From Phascolarctos cinereus (taxonomy: Eukaryota; Chordata; Mammalia; Diprotodontia; Phascolarctidae): a DNA stretch of 64,000 bases. Position 1 is the stretch's first letter; the number at the start of each line of letters is the position of its first letter. The translations under genes were made by a program, and so were the position numbers. Below, piece after piece: positions 63,300-64,000 of the stretch. The notes below the pieces were generated by a model. The model searched no databases. It was given only the letters and a program-made list of their open reading frames with translations, and was not told where the DNA came from. The stretch spans positions 2,232,001 through 2,296,000 of the forward strand of contig NW_018344253.1 in NCBI RefSeq assembly GCF_002099425.1. The letters are read 5' to 3'.

Positions 63300-63465
63300 A
63301 CTTGGGTTCCAACTAATGTTTGTTGAAATCCCAGCTCTGCAAAATTACCTTTGTGACATCACTTGGGTAGTCACTTCCTTTCTTTGGGCTCCTAAAATAA
63401 AGGAGATGGACTGAATCATCTCTGTGGTCCCTTCCAGCTCTAAACCTCTGATTCTATTTAGGTTT
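63300..63465 (+). mobile_element. MIR SINE
   Basis: 'gttgaaatcccagctctgca', 'tgggtagtcacttcctttct' and 'ggtcccttccagctctaaac'. Confidence 0.72.
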
Positions 63466-63555
63466 TATCCCTCCCTGCCTTGCTCAACATCACTCCAGGC
63501 CAATAATGTGAATGTTATCTTTTACTACCTAGGGCTATTTCTAGCTTTTCTGGGT

Positions 63556-63556
<1 letters not shown>

Positions 63557-63647
<91 letters not shown>

Positions 63648-63661
63648 GTGTGTATGTGTGT

Positions 63662-63731
<70 letters not shown>
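63557..63731 (+). repeat. Composite (GT)n-(GA)n microsatellite
   Basis: About 25 GT units, then about 17 GA units, a second short GT patch, then about 34 GA units. Cys/Val and Arg/Glu frames here are spurious. Confidence 0.98.
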
Positions 63732-63734
<3 letters not shown>

Positions 63735-63924
63735 TGTTTTCTGGTCACAGAAAACCCTAATTCTGACCAGCAATCATAGATGTGTGTCTGGTCACAAGAT
63801 GAGGCAGCTGAGAGTAAGGATGGAGAATAATTCAGTGCAATTCCATTACCACTGATAAGAGTTTTTATAATTTACATTAATAAGATGACAGATTTAGAGC
63901 TGGAAGAGACCTTCTATTTTTTTT

Positions 63925-64000
63925 TAACCTTCACTTTTCTAAGATTTTGAATTCCAAATTTTTTCTCCCTCCCTCCCCTCCCCCTTTCCCAAGGCAGATA
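63925..64000 (-). mobile_element. L1 3' end (inverted), runs off the window
   Basis: T run, then 'aagattttgaattccaaatt' and 'ttctccctccctcccctccc', the reverse of the L1 3' UTR words at 23.6 and 45.2 kb. The element continues beyond the right edge. Confidence 0.8.

Overview
This is nuclear DNA from a mammal, almost certainly a marsupial. The best evidence is a dense load of tRNA-headed SINEs with an RTE-type tail (head gggcagctaggtggtgcagt, B box gagttcaaatc, tail accccaaatggggtcac). It sits alongside MIR/Ther-type CORE-SINEs, L2, L3/CR1, RTE and a marsupial-style L1 whose 3' end carries the block acaacatgactaatgtggaa. Short A-tailed SINEs with long, nearly perfect target duplications show that SINE activity was fairly recent. 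An Australian lineage is possible, but I cannot settle the species.

I find no protein-coding exon, tRNA, rRNA, CpG island or CRISPR. The longer open frames are translations of simple repeats (Arg/Glu, Ser/Leu and Cys/Val strings), remnants of LINE reverse transcriptase, or chance frames. The window reads as intergenic or intronic sequence. I recognise no retroviral element with confidence.

Layout. 0-9 kb: SINEs, a CR1/L3 fossil followed by an RTE fossil, a GGAA microsatellite and an L2 3' end. 9-19 kb: L2, a 53-bp-unit minisatellite with higher-order structure, a hAT MITE, an inverted RTE, an inverted CR1/L3 and a 730-bp TC tract with an internal duplication. 19-31 kb: unassigned blocks, L2, an L1 3' end, GATA/GA/TC tracts, two related hAT-like relics, and a GC-rich unique block with two CTCF-like motifs. 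31-40 kb: an L1 fragment, a 129-bp inverted-repeat pair, a minus-strand L1 broken up by SINEs and carrying a 67-bp foreign patch, and a mariner-like MITE. 40-50 kb: ancient family A copies, a 2.5-kb L2 hosting four insertions, then an L1 with its 5' end. 50-64 kb: a CR1/L3 hosting a probable processed retrocopy, a foldback hAT MITE and a MIR; a unique block with a PBX/MEIS motif; an L1 interrupted by an inverted piece of L1; repeated family A copies, several with nested SINEs.

The elements can be ordered in time: L2, CR1/L3, MIR and family A are the substrate; RTE, L1 and hAT/mariner MITEs are intermediate; the short A-tailed SINEs are youngest. The non-repetitive blocks at about 8.0-8.25, 9.5-10.1, 13.8-14.2, 20.3-21.7, 26.6-27.2, 29.7-29.9, 39.8-40.3, 43.5-44.0 and 52.6-53.1 kb are the places where host regulatory function is most likely. 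This annotation rests on recognising repeat families by eye; names below superfamily level are tentative.
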